Source: Peribacillus sp044761665
Lineage (GTDB): Bacteria; Bacillota; Bacilli; Bacillales; DSM-1321
Direction: 5' to 3'
NCBI RefSeq assembly: GCF_044761665.1
Contig: NZ_JBIWCW010000017.1
Location: forward strand, 1-64,000
DNA: 64,000 nucleotides
Below the pieces are notes generated by a model. That model was not told the DNA's origin, searched no databases, and was given only the letters and a program-made list of their open reading frames with translations. Below are positions 16,229 through 23,913 of the stretch, one piece after another. Within the stretch, counting starts at the first letter, position 1. Each line of letters starts with the position of its first letter. Made by a program: the position numbers and the translations under genes.

Positions 16229-17773
16229 TTAATCCACCTCAATCGCTGTCGCTTCTTCGACCATGTCTCCATTCAATGACCATGTTTTCGTATCGGTGAT
16301 TTGCACCTTGACGATTTGGCCAATCGCGGATTTTGGGCCCTTGAAGTTCACAAGCTTATTTTTCGTAGTATAACCTGCTAATATATCTGGTTTCTTCTTG
16401 CTTTCACCTTCTACAAGGACTTCAACAATCTGACCATTGTACTCTTTCATTTTCAAAGCGCATGTTTCATTAACAAGTGCATTCAGGCGTTGCAGACGTT
16501 CTTTTTTAATTTCCATCGGGACGTTATCCTGCATTTTTGCCGCAGGCGTTCCTTCCCGCGGAGAATAAATATACGTATAAGCCGCATCAAATCCAACTTC
16601 TCGGTATAGAGACATCGTTTCCTCAAAATGTTCTTCCGTTTCATTTGGATAACCGACAATGATATCCGTAGTTAAGGACGCGTTCGGAATCGCTTCCCTG
16701 ATTTTTCTAACAAGTTCTAAATATTGTTCGCGTGTATATTTACGAGCCATGATCTTAAGCGTTTCCGAACTTCCGGATTGAACAGGAAGATGGATATGAT
16801 CCACTAGGTTACCGCCTTTAGCAAGCACTTCAATCAAATGATCATCAAAGTCACGCGGGTGGCTCGTAGTGAAACGGATTCGTGGGATATCGATCTTACG
16901 GATTTCTTCCATCAAATCCCCGAGACGGTACTCCATGTCCGTGAAGTCTTTTCCATATGCATTCACATTTTGACCGAGGAGGGTGACTTCCTTATAGCCC
17001 TGGGCTGCCAAATGACGCACCTCCTGAATGATGTCTTCCGGGCGGCGGCTTCTTTCTTTACCACGCGTGAAAGGCACGATGCAGTATGTACAGAATTTAT
17101 CACACCCATACATAATATTGACCCAGGCTTTCGTTTTCCCTTTACGTACTTTAGGAAGGTTCTCGATTACGTCTCCTTCCTTGGACCAAACTTCAATCAC
17201 CATCTCTTTTGAAAGATAGGCTTCATTAAGGATTTGCGGTAGACGGTGAATGTTGTGCGTGCCAAAGATCATATCGACAAAATGATGTTTCTCAAGAATA
17301 CGTGTAACGACGGACTCTTCTTGGGACATACAGCCGCAAACGCCCAGCAACAAATCCGGTTTTTCCAATTTAAGTGATTTTAAATGTCCCAATTCCCCGA
17401 ACACCTTGTTCTCCGCATTTTCCCGTATTGCACAAGTGTTCAGTAAAATCACATTCGCTTCTTCAACCATATTGGTCGGTTGATAGCCGAGTGCCGTAAA
17501 GATACCAGCCATGACTTCTGTATCGTGTTCATTCATTTGACAACCATATGTACGAATAAGAAATTTCTTACCCTCACCCATTCCGCGGAATTGTACAGGA
17601 ATAGCAAAGTCATCATGATATTCAACATCTTCTTTTCCACGTTTTTTAGCATCTTTCAAGGAAGGGGGGATATAAACTGCTTGAAAGTACTTACTGTAAT
17701 CCTTTTCGGATTTTTTGTCCATTGGATTTTCAGACTGTACTTGTTGTGATTCTAATCGCTGTTTCTCGTTCAT
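16229..17773 (-). CDS. miaB: tRNA-2-methylthio-N6-dimethylallyladenosine synthase MiaB
   Basis: A 514-residue radical-SAM methylthiotransferase acting on A37 of tRNAs that read UNN codons. The N-terminal UPF0004 domain has RTYGCQMNEHDTE and two further cysteines (NTCAIRENAE and GVCGCMSQ) for the auxiliary cluster. The radical SAM motif is YGCDKFCTYCIVP (CxxxCxxC). A TRAM domain closes the protein. The first 70 or so residues form a charged extension typical of Bacillus MiaB. The SD is AAAGGAG, next to a hairpin at 17790-17822. Confidence 0.96.
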   Translation of the reverse strand: MNEKQRLESQQVQSENPMDKKSEKDYSKYFQAVYIPPSLKDAKKRGKEDVEYHDDFAIPVQFRGMGEGKKFLIRTYGCQMNEHDTEVMAGIFTALGYQPTNMVEEANVILLNTCAIRENAENKVFGELGHLKSLKLEKPDLLLGVCGCMSQEESVVTRILEKHHFVDMIFGTHNIHRLPQILNEAYLSKEMVIEVWSKEGDVIENLPKVRKGKTKAWVNIMYGCDKFCTYCIVPFTRGKERSRRPEDIIQEVRHLAAQGYKEVTLLGQNVNAYGKDFTDMEYRLGDLMEEIRKIDIPRIRFTTSHPRDFDDHLIEVLAKGGNLVDHIHLPVQSGSSETLKIMARKYTREQYLELVRKIREAIPNASLTTDIIVGYPNETEEHFEETMSLYREVGFDAAYTYIYSPREGTPAAKMQDNVPMEIKKERLQRLNALVNETCALKMKEYNGQIVEVLVEGESKKKPDILAGYTTKNKLVNFKGPKSAIGQIVKVQITDTKTWSLNGDMVEEATAIEVD

Positions 17774-18135
17774 GTCAATCTCCTTTCAAAATAGTTAGTT
17801 TATTTGACATGCTAACTATTTCAGCACAGTTTACCTTATAAAATCACGATTCAATATTTACCTTTTATTGTGAAATATCCACATTACCATAGTATAAAGC
17901 TTTTATCTGGAAGAAACAATCATTCTGTCGCTCCTTGAGCATTTGTTAGAAAAATTTCACAAAATAGTAATAACATATGAAAATGCATACCGCGTATTTC
18001 AAGAAATTATCGATCTACTTTTATAAGTCTAGGTCTATCGTACATTTTTACTAAATGGGACATGGTCCTATAACATCCTGTCCGCTCTTGAATAAGATAT
18101 CTCGTACAACAAAAATAATTTAAGGAGTGACTTAT
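17774..18135. other. Divergent intergenic region between miaB and the His/Asn-rich gene
   Basis: About 360 bases that must hold both promoters. The miaB side has an inverted repeat (17790-17822). The right side has a weak sigma-K-like pair (ACA at 18042, CATG at 18061, 16-base spacer). Nothing else is recognised. Confidence 0.5.
17790..17822 (-). promoter_or_regulatory. Hairpin in the miaB leader
   Basis: AAATAGTTAG (17790-17799) and its exact complement (17813-17822) surround a 13-base loop. On the minus-strand RNA the stem ends a few bases before the miaB SD. It could be an operator or a translation-control hairpin. Confidence 0.45.
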
Positions 18136-18435
18136 ATGTCATGTTCTGGAAATAACAAAAATTGTAACAACGGTCATCATGATGATAACAACAATAATAA
18201 CAATATCGAAAGAGATTTCTGTCGTGCGGTGAGGGGTTGTCAAAGACGCGACAATGACCGCGACGACCGCCACAAAGACAACAACAATCACCATCACCAT
18301 CACCACCATCATCATAACAACAATAATAACAACAATAATAACAACTGTTGTTGTAGAAGAAATCGTTGTAATTTCTTCTCTTTCGGGTGCTGTAACCGAG
18401 GAAACCGCTGCGGATGCAATAACGGTTTCTTCTAA
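18136..18435 (+). CDS. His/Asn/Cys-rich low-complexity protein, probable spore coat component
   Basis: A 99-residue protein from the ATG at 18136. AAGGAG (18122-18127) is the SD, so an upstream in-frame GTG at 18127 overlaps the SD and is unlikely. It contains a run of nine His followed by ten Asn, a shorter Asn run near the N-terminus, and twelve Cys, most of them in the last third (CCC, CC, CGC). The middle is rich in Arg and Asp. There is no signal peptide. Cys/His/Asn-rich small proteins of this kind occur in Bacillus spore coats, where they can cross-link or bind metals; this is inference from composition and from the nearby cotE. No specific family is recognised. Confidence 0.7.
   Translation: MSCSGNNKNCNNGHHDDNNNNNNIERDFCRAVRGCQRRDNDRDDRHKDNNNHHHHHHHHHNNNNNNNNNNCCCRRNRCNFFSFGCCNRGNRCGCNNGFF
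18278..18345 (+). repeat. In-gene trinucleotide repeat tract (CAY then AAY)
   Basis: A CAT/CAC run followed by AAC/AAT, in which a 12-base unit (AACAACAATAAT) occurs twice in tandem (18316-18339) plus a half unit. The tract encodes the poly-His/poly-Asn part and could change length by slippage in multiples of three. Confidence 0.8.
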
Positions 18436-18504
18436 GCCCTACTATTTAGATAGCACCATCTTCTAGCGTGCTGTCTCCTCATTAGAACGCTTGGTTATTA
18501 ACCA

Positions 18505-18543
18505 CAAAAAAGGTTCATCCCAAATTTGGGGTGAACCTTTTCA
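18505..18543. terminator. Bidirectional terminator between the His/Asn-rich gene and korB
   Basis: A 13-bp stem (18509-18521 with 18528-18540) with one imperfect pair, T-rich on both sides. It ends 4 bases before the korB stop and serves korAB, and possibly the plus-strand gene as well. Confidence 0.82.
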
Positions 18544-18546
18544 TCC

Positions 18547-19413
18547 TTACATAAATTCTTCAACAAGTTTATCGAAATGAGCTTGATCTAGAGTTAAATC
18601 CGACTTATTCAACGATTCCTCTGCATAACCAGGTATTAACTCCTGGTAAGACGGACGTGAAGAATCTTGATAAATGATTCCTGTCACAAGACTGTCATGC
18701 TTCATCAACGTTTGCATGGCCTGTTCTTTATTTGTGGAATCATATCCTTCAATCGTATTTAACTTTGTTAGGTTCTGTTTGAACCAATCATACGTATTAA
18801 TCTTGTTATATGTTACGCATGGAGAGAAAACATTGATAAAGGAGAACCCTTTATGATTGATTCCTGCTTCAATGATTGCAGTTAAGTCTTTTAAATCCGT
18901 TGAAAAGCTTTGAGCCACGAATGTAGCACCTGCCGATAAAGCTAATTCCATAGGAGAGACCGCCCTCTCGATTGATCCTTCAGGGGTGGATTTTGTTTTA
19001 AACCCAGCAGCTGAACGAGGGGAAGTTTGACCTTTTGTAAGACCATAAATTTGGTTATCCATGACAATATACGTAATATCGATATTACGACGAATCGCGT
19101 GTATGGTATGTCCCATTCCGATTGCAAAACCATCACCGTCACCACCGGAAGCTATAACGGTCAATTCGCGGTTGGCCATTTTCAAACCTTGGGCAATTGG
19201 TAACGAACGACCATGTATGCCATGGAAGCCATATGATTTGATGTAGCCGGAAATACGGCCTGAACAGCCGATTCCAGAAACTACAGCCAAGTTTTCTGGC
19301 TCCAATCCTACGTTGGCTGCAGCACGCTGCATGGCAGCCTGGACGGAGAAATCTCCGCAACCGGGACACCAATTAGGTTTTACATCATTTCGAAATTCTT
19401 TAAACGTTGCCAT
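18547..19413 (-). CDS. korB: 2-oxoacid:ferredoxin oxidoreductase, beta subunit
   Basis: A 288-residue TPP-binding subunit. It starts at ATG 19413 (MATFKEFRNDVKPNWCPGCG) with AAGGAG upstream; the longer frame to 19473 runs into korA. The motif WCPGCGDF binds part of the Fe-S cluster and GGDGDGFAIGMGH with MDNQIYGLTKGQ is the TPP/Mg site. With KorA it oxidises 2-oxoglutarate or a related 2-oxoacid to acyl-CoA, reducing ferredoxin. It overlaps the korA end by 14 bases. No delta-type ferredoxin subunit gene is adjacent. Confidence 0.93.
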   Translation of the reverse strand: MATFKEFRNDVKPNWCPGCGDFSVQAAMQRAAANVGLEPENLAVVSGIGCSGRISGYIKSYGFHGIHGRSLPIAQGLKMANRELTVIASGGDGDGFAIGMGHTIHAIRRNIDITYIVMDNQIYGLTKGQTSPRSAAGFKTKSTPEGSIERAVSPMELALSAGATFVAQSFSTDLKDLTAIIEAGINHKGFSFINVFSPCVTYNKINTYDWFKQNLTKLNTIEGYDSTNKEQAMQTLMKHDSLVTGIIYQDSSRPSYQELIPGYAEESLNKSDLTLDQAHFDKLVEEFM

Positions 19414-21157
19414 ATTCGAACATCTCCTTGCATTGTGTGTGAATTTCATGCGGGAGGAATGGGTTGCCATCATATTTTAGGATGCTTTTAATTTTGTTTA
19501 CATGTCCGACATTCATCTTGATAATATTAGCCAATTGTCCAGTCGCATTATTTTCAATTACTACTACTTTCTTAGCTGATTCCACTAAAGAAAGAACTTC
19601 ATCGGCAGGGAATGGATGAATCAAACGAACTTGCGCATGATTCACTTTTATTCCATCTATTTCCAAACGGCCGATTGCTTCATCTATTGTACCACGGGTA
19701 GAGTTGAATCCTAGAATCAATAAATCTGCCTCTTCGTGAGGTGCATTCTTGTATACAGGTGTATTGAACGTGTGAGTCAAATTGCCAAGCTTACGCATAC
19801 GTTTGTCCATCTGCGCTACACGGTTGGCAGCGGATTCAGAAGGCTTACCTGTCTCATCATGCTCTACACCGGTAACATGATGAATACCGTTCTTCATCCC
19901 TGGAACGACACGCGGAGAGACTCCATCTTCCGTTACTTCATAACGTTTGAAGTATGTTTTTTCTTGAGACCCTTCAATTTCATGATCCAAAAGTTTACCA
20001 CGTCTGATTTCCACTTTACTGTAATCTAGCGGTTGCACAGTCTGTTTACCGAGTGAAAGTTGTAAATCGGATAAAATGATAACCGGACACTGATATTCTT
20101 CTGCAAGATTGAAAGCTTCAGCCGTATCATAAAATGCTTCCTCAACTGTACTTGGGGCCATGACGATTTTCGGAATTTCCCCATGAGTACCATAAATCAT
20201 TGCCATTAAATCCGATTGCTCTTGTTTCGTTGGAAGTCCCGTAGAAGGACCACCACGTTGTGTATCTACAATAACAATCGGAGTTTCCGTGATACCAGCT
20301 AACCCGATTGCTTCCATTTTCAAGGAAAGTCCTGGGCCTGCTGAAGCTGTGATAGCACGAACACCACCGTAATTTGCACCTATCGCCATTGTAGCTGCAG
20401 CGATTTCATCCTCGGTCTGGATAACGGTACCACCTACTTTTGGCAGTTTCTTGATTAAATACTCCATGATCTCGGAAGCAGGCGTTATTGGGTAAGCTGC
20501 CATAAAGCGGCAACCACCGGCAACTGCACCTAGTGCGATTGCGTCATTACCAATCATGAACAAACGTTTTTGGCCATCCGCTTTTTCAAGTTCCATGGCT
20601 CCCACTTTTTCACCGAGCAATGTTTCCATGGATTTATAACCTGCAGTAATCGCATCCATGTTCTTTTTAACGATTTCTTCCCCTTTACGGCCGAAGATTT
20701 CATCAACTACATCGTTGAACACGGAAATCTCCATACCTAAGACGGCACAGGTAGCTCCGATTGCAACCATGTTCTTCATTAAAGAAGTACCCAACTCAGA
20801 AGCGATTTCTGTGAATGGGACTATATATAACTCTGCCTTTGTGTCATCAGGGCAGACAGGTTTGAATTTTGCATCAGCGATAATGATGCCACCAGCATGT
20901 AGTTCTTTATAATTGACGTCTATTGTTTCTTGATCGAAAGCGACTAAAATGTCTAAATCATCTGAGATAGCACGAGTCTCGGTAGTACTTACACGAATTT
21001 TATTATTCGTGTGTCCACCTTTAATTCGAGATGAGAAATGACGGTAGCCATACAAGTAATAACCTAAGCGATTGAGGGCAATACAGAAAATTTCTCCTGT
21101 ACTTTCAATACCTTCACCTTGTTGTCCGCCAACTTTCCATGAAAGTTGATTGATCAT
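19400..21157 (-). CDS. korA: 2-oxoacid:ferredoxin oxidoreductase, fused gamma/alpha subunit
   Basis: A 585-residue protein with an N-terminal gamma domain (about 1-180: KVGGQQGEGIESTGEIF, and RIKGGHTNNKIRVS) fused to the alpha domain, which has the substrate motif AAYPITPASEIMEYL and the segment ASAGPGLSLKMEAIGLAG. This gamma-alpha fusion is usual for the two-subunit enzymes of aerobic bacteria and archaea. Substrate preference (2-oxoglutarate, pyruvate or branched-chain oxoacids) cannot be read from the sequence. The SD is AAAGGAG. It is the first gene of korAB; two direct repeats lie in its leader. Confidence 0.93.
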   Translation of the reverse strand: MINQLSWKVGGQQGEGIESTGEIFCIALNRLGYYLYGYRHFSSRIKGGHTNNKIRVSTTETRAISDDLDILVAFDQETIDVNYKELHAGGIIIADAKFKPVCPDDTKAELYIVPFTEIASELGTSLMKNMVAIGATCAVLGMEISVFNDVVDEIFGRKGEEIVKKNMDAITAGYKSMETLLGEKVGAMELEKADGQKRLFMIGNDAIALGAVAGGCRFMAAYPITPASEIMEYLIKKLPKVGGTVIQTEDEIAAATMAIGANYGGVRAITASAGPGLSLKMEAIGLAGITETPIVIVDTQRGGPSTGLPTKQEQSDLMAMIYGTHGEIPKIVMAPSTVEEAFYDTAEAFNLAEEYQCPVIILSDLQLSLGKQTVQPLDYSKVEIRRGKLLDHEIEGSQEKTYFKRYEVTEDGVSPRVVPGMKNGIHHVTGVEHDETGKPSESAANRVAQMDKRMRKLGNLTHTFNTPVYKNAPHEEADLLILGFNSTRGTIDEAIGRLEIDGIKVNHAQVRLIHPFPADEVLSLVESAKKVVVIENNATGQLANIIKMNVGHVNKIKSILKYDGNPFLPHEIHTQCKEMFEYGNV

Positions 21158-21171
21158 GTATTACACTCCTT

Positions 21172-21221
21172 TAGAACGTTCGTCTATAACTGCATTTAAC
21201 TGTACCTCTCTCCAGAACGTT
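21172..21221. repeat. Direct repeat AGAACGTTC in the korA leader
   Basis: The 9-mer AGAACGTTC, with a palindromic GAACGTTC core, occurs at 21172-21180 and again at 21213-21221, 41 bases apart, just upstream of the korA SD. It is not a LexA box because the 4-base centre is missing. It is a candidate regulator site. Confidence 0.4.
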
Positions 21222-21393
21222 CAATATGTATATAATCGTTCTATTATTGCTTGAAAGGTGTACTAATCCTTATCAATTCTATCGATAATATACATAAAAT
21301 GCAACCTTTTTGCTTTTGTTTTTTATATTTTCAGAATATTCATTCAAATAAACAAAGTCAGAATTACAAATCATTCACAGGACAATTACATTA

Positions 21394-22311
21394 TCATCGA
21401 GGATAATTGCGGATGAAATTTTCATAAAGAATGCCATTTACAAATTCAGTGGAATAAAGTCTACCAAGTTCATTAATTAAATTTTGGTAATTCCTATAAG
21501 AAGTCAAGTTATCAACCATCTCTTCTATTCCATCGAAATCCGATCCGAAGCCAATTTGCTTATCGCCACCTAAACTGCAAATATGGTCAATGTGGTTAAT
21601 GATGTCTTTTATCGTAGCGGATGCACCTTTGGATAAAAATTGCGGAACAAAAGTCACCCCAATAGTCCCGTTATTTTGTAGGATAGCTTTTATTTGGCTG
21701 TCTTTCAGATTCCGAGGGTGTGGGCATAGATGATAGGCGTTTGAATGGGAAGCAATCGGAAATTTTGCGATTTCCATCGTATCCCAAAAACCGGATTCCG
21801 ATAAATGGGATAGATCGCACCAAACCGATTGTTCGTTCAACAATGCCACAACACCTTTTCCAAATCGGGTCAATCCCCCTCCCCTTTTTTCTAAAGCACC
21901 GTCAGCCACCAGATTGGCATAATTCCATGTTAATCCTACCGATGTAACCCCCAGTTGAAGAAGGGTTTTCATCTTTAATAAATCATCTCCAATGCAATCA
22001 CAGCCTTCTAATGTCAGCAAGGCTCCAATTTCTTTTTCCTTAAGGGTATCGATATCCTTACTAGACCGTATAAATTTCATTTCCGGTTCGCTCAAGATTT
22101 TCTTGTGGAATATATCTATCATCGCTAAAGCAGCCTGAAACCTCATATCTGTGTGGACTTGTTCAGGAATGTAAATTGCAAAGCACTGAACCTTTCCACC
22201 TGTATCGATGAGCTCACGTTTCGTTATATGTAACTTATCGCTATCCACAAAAGAAATCTCCGGTTCCATAAACAATTTCATTAAAACATCACAATGTGCA
22301 TCGAATATCAT
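21394..22311 (-). CDS. M19-family membrane/renal-type dipeptidase
   Basis: A 305-residue metallopeptidase of family M19. The zinc ligands are visible: FDAHCDVL (HxD) at the N-terminus, the bridging Glu in LLTLEGCDCIG, His in SHSNAYHLCPHPRNL, and the Asp in GFGSDFDG. Members cleave dipeptides, often with a D-residue at the C-terminal side. There is no signal peptide, so it is cytoplasmic. A strong SD (AAAGGGGG) precedes the ATG. It lies between spoVS and korAB, where B. subtilis has tdh-kbl. No clear terminator was found after it. Confidence 0.9.
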   Translation of the reverse strand: MIFDAHCDVLMKLFMEPEISFVDSDKLHITKRELIDTGGKVQCFAIYIPEQVHTDMRFQAALAMIDIFHKKILSEPEMKFIRSSKDIDTLKEKEIGALLTLEGCDCIGDDLLKMKTLLQLGVTSVGLTWNYANLVADGALEKRGGGLTRFGKGVVALLNEQSVWCDLSHLSESGFWDTMEIAKFPIASHSNAYHLCPHPRNLKDSQIKAILQNNGTIGVTFVPQFLSKGASATIKDIINHIDHICSLGGDKQIGFGSDFDGIEEMVDNLTSYRNYQNLINELGRLYSTEFVNGILYENFIRNYPR

Positions 22312-22361
22312 CCATTCATCCCCCTTTCTACTCTTTATATTTCGTCATGGACAAAAAATAA

Positions 22362-22384
22362 CCTGCTTGTCATCCGACAAACAG
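22362..22384 (-). terminator. Terminator of spoVS
   Basis: A stem of CCTGcTTGTC with GACAAaCAGG followed on the minus strand by TTATTTTTTG, 17 bases past the spoVS stop. Confidence 0.75.
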
Positions 22385-22401
22385 GGCATCTACTTATCAA
22401 A

Positions 22402-22662
22402 TTATCTTGGTTCTACGATTAGCTTGATAGCCGTCCGCTCTTCGCCATCAATAAGAATATCCGTAAAGGCAGGAATACAAATCAAGTCGACTCCACTAGG
22501 TGCGACAAATCCTCTGGCGATTGCTACTGCCTTAACGGCTTGATTTAACGCACCTGCACCGATTGCTTGAATTTCCGCGGTTCCTCTTTCTCTGAGAACT
22601 CCCGCCAGTGCGCCTGCTACAGAATTAGGATTAGATTTTGCTGAAACCTTTAATATTTCCAT
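22402..22662 (-). CDS. spoVS: Stage V sporulation protein S
   Basis: An 86-residue Alba-fold protein, nearly invariant among Bacillus (MEILKVSAKSNPNSVAGALA, ending IKLIVEPR). The ATG at 22662 has AAGGAGG upstream; the longer frame to 22725 has no support. In B. subtilis it is transcribed by sigma-H and affects septation and coat formation. I could not find a convincing sigma-H promoter here. It is monocistronic. Confidence 0.97.
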   Translation of the reverse strand: MEILKVSAKSNPNSVAGALAGVLRERGTAEIQAIGAGALNQAVKAVAIARGFVAPSGVDLICIPAFTDILIDGEERTAIKLIVEPR

Positions 22663-22995
22663 TCCTAGTCCTCCTTGTTTTCCCTGCCGATTATAACTTG
22701 GCTCAATAGTTATAACACTTTCCACTGCTACTATATTCAGCTAGGAAAACTTGTATGACAAAGAAAACCAGGATTGTCCAACAACCATTTACGAAAAAGG
22801 ATTCATTATTGGTAAATCTCATATCCCCAATTCCCTTAACAGGTCAGGGACGCAACTCATGTACTATAAAACGCCATAATTCCTTTTTTTAAGAAGCAAT
22901 ACAGATTGAAATCATGGATTGAATCCATGTTAACTGATGCTTTCAACTGGAAAAATTAAAAATGGACAATCAGCCTTGACTGTTGTCCATTCATA
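22663..22995. other. Intergenic region between ymdB and spoVS
   Basis: About 330 bases holding the ymdB terminator at the right and the spoVS leader at the left. A TATAAT-like block lies near the spoVS SD without a well-placed -35. Nothing else is recognised. Confidence 0.5.
22961..22991 (-). terminator. Terminator of ymdB
   Basis: AATGGACAA (22961-22969) pairs with TTGTCCATT (22983-22991). T-rich sequence follows on the minus strand. Confidence 0.75.
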
Positions 22996-23793
22996 TCAGT
23001 TATAAAATGGGTTATCTTCGTTAATCAAAATCCGCTCAATTTTTAAAGCTTTACCGGACTTAATATCAATATCTATCAATACAGCACTTAATAAGGTACG
23101 GCCAGTTTTTGGCACTTCAAATCGAACTGGCAGGCCGGTCAAGAACTTATGGATGACATTCTCTCTTCCCATACCTAGAATGCCGTCATATGGGCCTGTC
23201 ATCCCTACGTCTGATACGTATGCTGTTCCTTGTGGTAAAACCCGGTTATCGGCTGTTTGGACGTGTGTATGAGTTCCCACTACAGCTGTCACTTTTCCAT
23301 CGAGATACCAGCCCATTGCCTGTTTTTCACTTGTCGCTTCACCATGAAAGTCAACAAAAATGATTGGTGTCCTTTTTTGTGCTTCCTTGACGAGCTCTTC
23401 TGCTTTTTGAAACGGACAATCCAATGCCGGCATGAATGTACGGGCCTGCAGATTGATGATGGCGACCTCCTGCTGATTTACCCTTATATATTTCAGACCC
23501 ATGCCTGGTGAACCCTTGGGGAAATTGGCCGGACGGACGAGATACTTCGCTTCATCTATAAAAGAAAAAATATCTCGATTATCCCACGTATGATTTCCCA
23601 ATGTAACGGCTTGAGCTCCCCACTCTAGAAAACTGCGATAAATCTTTTCCGTAATTCCCCGGCCTCCTGCTGCATTTTCCCCATTAATCACTGTAATATG
23701 AGGCTGATGTTTTTCTTTAAGTTTCGGGAGATATTCTTTGACCGTATCACGGCCGAGTGATCCCACTACATCTCCTATAAATAACAATTTCAT
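22996..23793 (-). CDS. ymdB: YmdB metallophosphoesterase (2',3'-cyclic nucleotide phosphodiesterase)
   Basis: A 265-residue calcineurin-like enzyme from the ATG at 23793 (SD GGAAAGGG). Metal-binding motifs appear in order: LFIGDVVGSLGRD, INGENAAGGRG, LGNHTWDN, VDFHGEATSEK and GTHTHVQTADN. In B. subtilis YmdB hydrolyses 2',3'- and 3',5'-cyclic nucleotides and is needed for biofilm gene expression. It lies just downstream of rny, as in B. subtilis, but the two are separated here by a strong terminator. Confidence 0.94.
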   Translation of the reverse strand: MKLLFIGDVVGSLGRDTVKEYLPKLKEKHQPHITVINGENAAGGRGITEKIYRSFLEWGAQAVTLGNHTWDNRDIFSFIDEAKYLVRPANFPKGSPGMGLKYIRVNQQEVAIINLQARTFMPALDCPFQKAEELVKEAQKRTPIIFVDFHGEATSEKQAMGWYLDGKVTAVVGTHTHVQTADNRVLPQGTAYVSDVGMTGPYDGILGMGRENVIHKFLTGLPVRFEVPKTGRTLLSAVLIDIDIKSGKALKIERILINEDNPFYN

Positions 23794-23863
23794 ACTAAAA
23801 CCCTTTCCTATATACATTTCACGTGATCAGTTTAACCGAGGTATCCACTGAAGCGCTTCATAC

Positions 23864-23900
23864 AAAAAAATGAAAACGAAGTGGTTTTCACCACTTCGTT
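23864..23900 (-). terminator. Terminator of rny
   Basis: A 10-bp perfect stem (AACGAAGTGG/CCACTTCGTT), extended by TTTC/GAAA-type pairs, then a T run on the minus strand, 13 bases past the rny stop. Confidence 0.85.
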
Positions 23901-23913
23901 CTCCAAAGCCAAA

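Noticed and set aside
18127..18135. GTG at 18127 as the start of the His/Asn-rich protein
   Set aside because: The GTG overlaps the SD AAGGAG that serves the ATG at 18136.
18254..18466. A 70-codon Thr/Ile-rich frame overlapping the His/Asn-rich gene
   Set aside because: It is the +2 shadow of the CAY/AAY repeat tract; the other frame has the SD and Cys-rich ends.
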